NCBI GenBank assembly: GCA_963575645.1
Contig: OY754464.1
Span: 5,456,001-5,520,000, forward strand
DNA: 64,000 nt
Reading direction: 5' to 3'
Origin: Xanthostigma xanthostigma
Lineage: Eukaryota; Arthropoda; Insecta; Raphidioptera; Raphidiidae
The stretch's first letter is position 1. Each line of letters begins with the position of its first letter. The notes under the pieces were generated by a model. That model was given only the letters and a program-made list of their open reading frames with translations, searched no databases and was not told the DNA's origin. Positions 63,759 through 64,000 of this stretch are shown piece by piece. The position numbers and the translations under genes were made by a program.

Positions 63759-64000
63759 AGGGTAGGATTTAGGGGAGGGCAACCGGGGCTACAGCCCCGG
63801 GGCCTCCACAATAGAGACTTCGAAAAAAAAAATTTAAAATTCAGACTAGTAAACACTAGTAGACAACTTATCCTTTGATATTTTTTTTTCAATAAACAGC
63901 TGATTTAATCAATCGCTTTTATGATTTAGTCAAAAATTATTATCTTTGTTTTGTATGTTTTTTTTATGTGAAAAATCTAATGGCGCGTTTAATAGGGAGT
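63759..64000 (+). mobile_element. Left part of a hAT-like element running off the window
   Basis: CAGGGTAGGATTTAGGGGAG then GGCAACCGGGGCTACAGCCC and GGGGCCTCC resembles the CAGGGGCGGATTTAGG ends of hAT elements. The right end is outside the window, so length and duplication cannot be tested. Confidence 0.45.

Overview
This is a gene-poor, AT-rich, repeat-laden stretch of animal nuclear DNA, most likely from an insect. The evidence is the spliced genes with GT-AG introns, three conserved metazoan proteins, a jockey/CR1-like LINE and many short inverted-repeat transposons. One dispersed motif (TC-TATACTAATATATAAAG followed by TTTG repeats, near 53.57 and 59.33 kb) is one I remember from insect, especially lepidopteran, genomes. 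I cannot name the species.

Genes. (1) LETM1, the inner-mitochondrial-membrane cation/proton exchange protein, lies on the + strand at 1982-5069. It has three coding exons, including a tiny first exon that supplies the start of the mitochondrial presequence. (2) A homologue of vertebrate KIAA0232, a conserved protein of unknown function, lies on the + strand at 20850-24748 in three coding exons. (3) A FEM1C/FEM1A-type ankyrin protein, a substrate receptor of CUL2 ubiquitin ligases, lies on the - strand at 46089-51556. Five coding exons are visible; only about the first 20 codons are missing. (4) A 5'-truncated LINE reverse transcriptase lies on the - strand at 61111-62892. Four short exon-like islands between 25.8 and 33.6 kb are reported at low confidence.

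Layout. 0-2 kb: MITE, a dispersed 240-bp repeat and the LETM1 upstream region. 2-5.5 kb: LETM1. 5.5-12 kb: intergenic, with nested MITEs and a class II tRNA-derived SINE head. 12.1-16.5 kb: a 120-bp satellite (about 37 monomers), followed by a related-context array of about 250-bp units to 17.4 kb. 19.8-24.9 kb: the KIAA0232 homologue, with foldback elements in and just before its introns. 25-46 kb: mostly transposon relics, including an exact-TSD hAT MITE, a 459-bp higher-order tandem repeat and nested insertions. 46-51.6 kb: FEM1C, with MITEs in its introns. 51.6-64 kb: more foldback elements, one with apparently perfect 400-bp arms, plus the LINE.

The three host genes have no evident common pathway. 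The most unusual content is the repeat architecture: a satellite carrying regularly spaced ATGGCGG and TGACGTCA motifs, long hairpin-forming inverted repeats, and a set of MITEs with clean 8-bp (hAT-type) or 13-bp flanking duplications. All family assignments are from memory of the sequences; no search was run.
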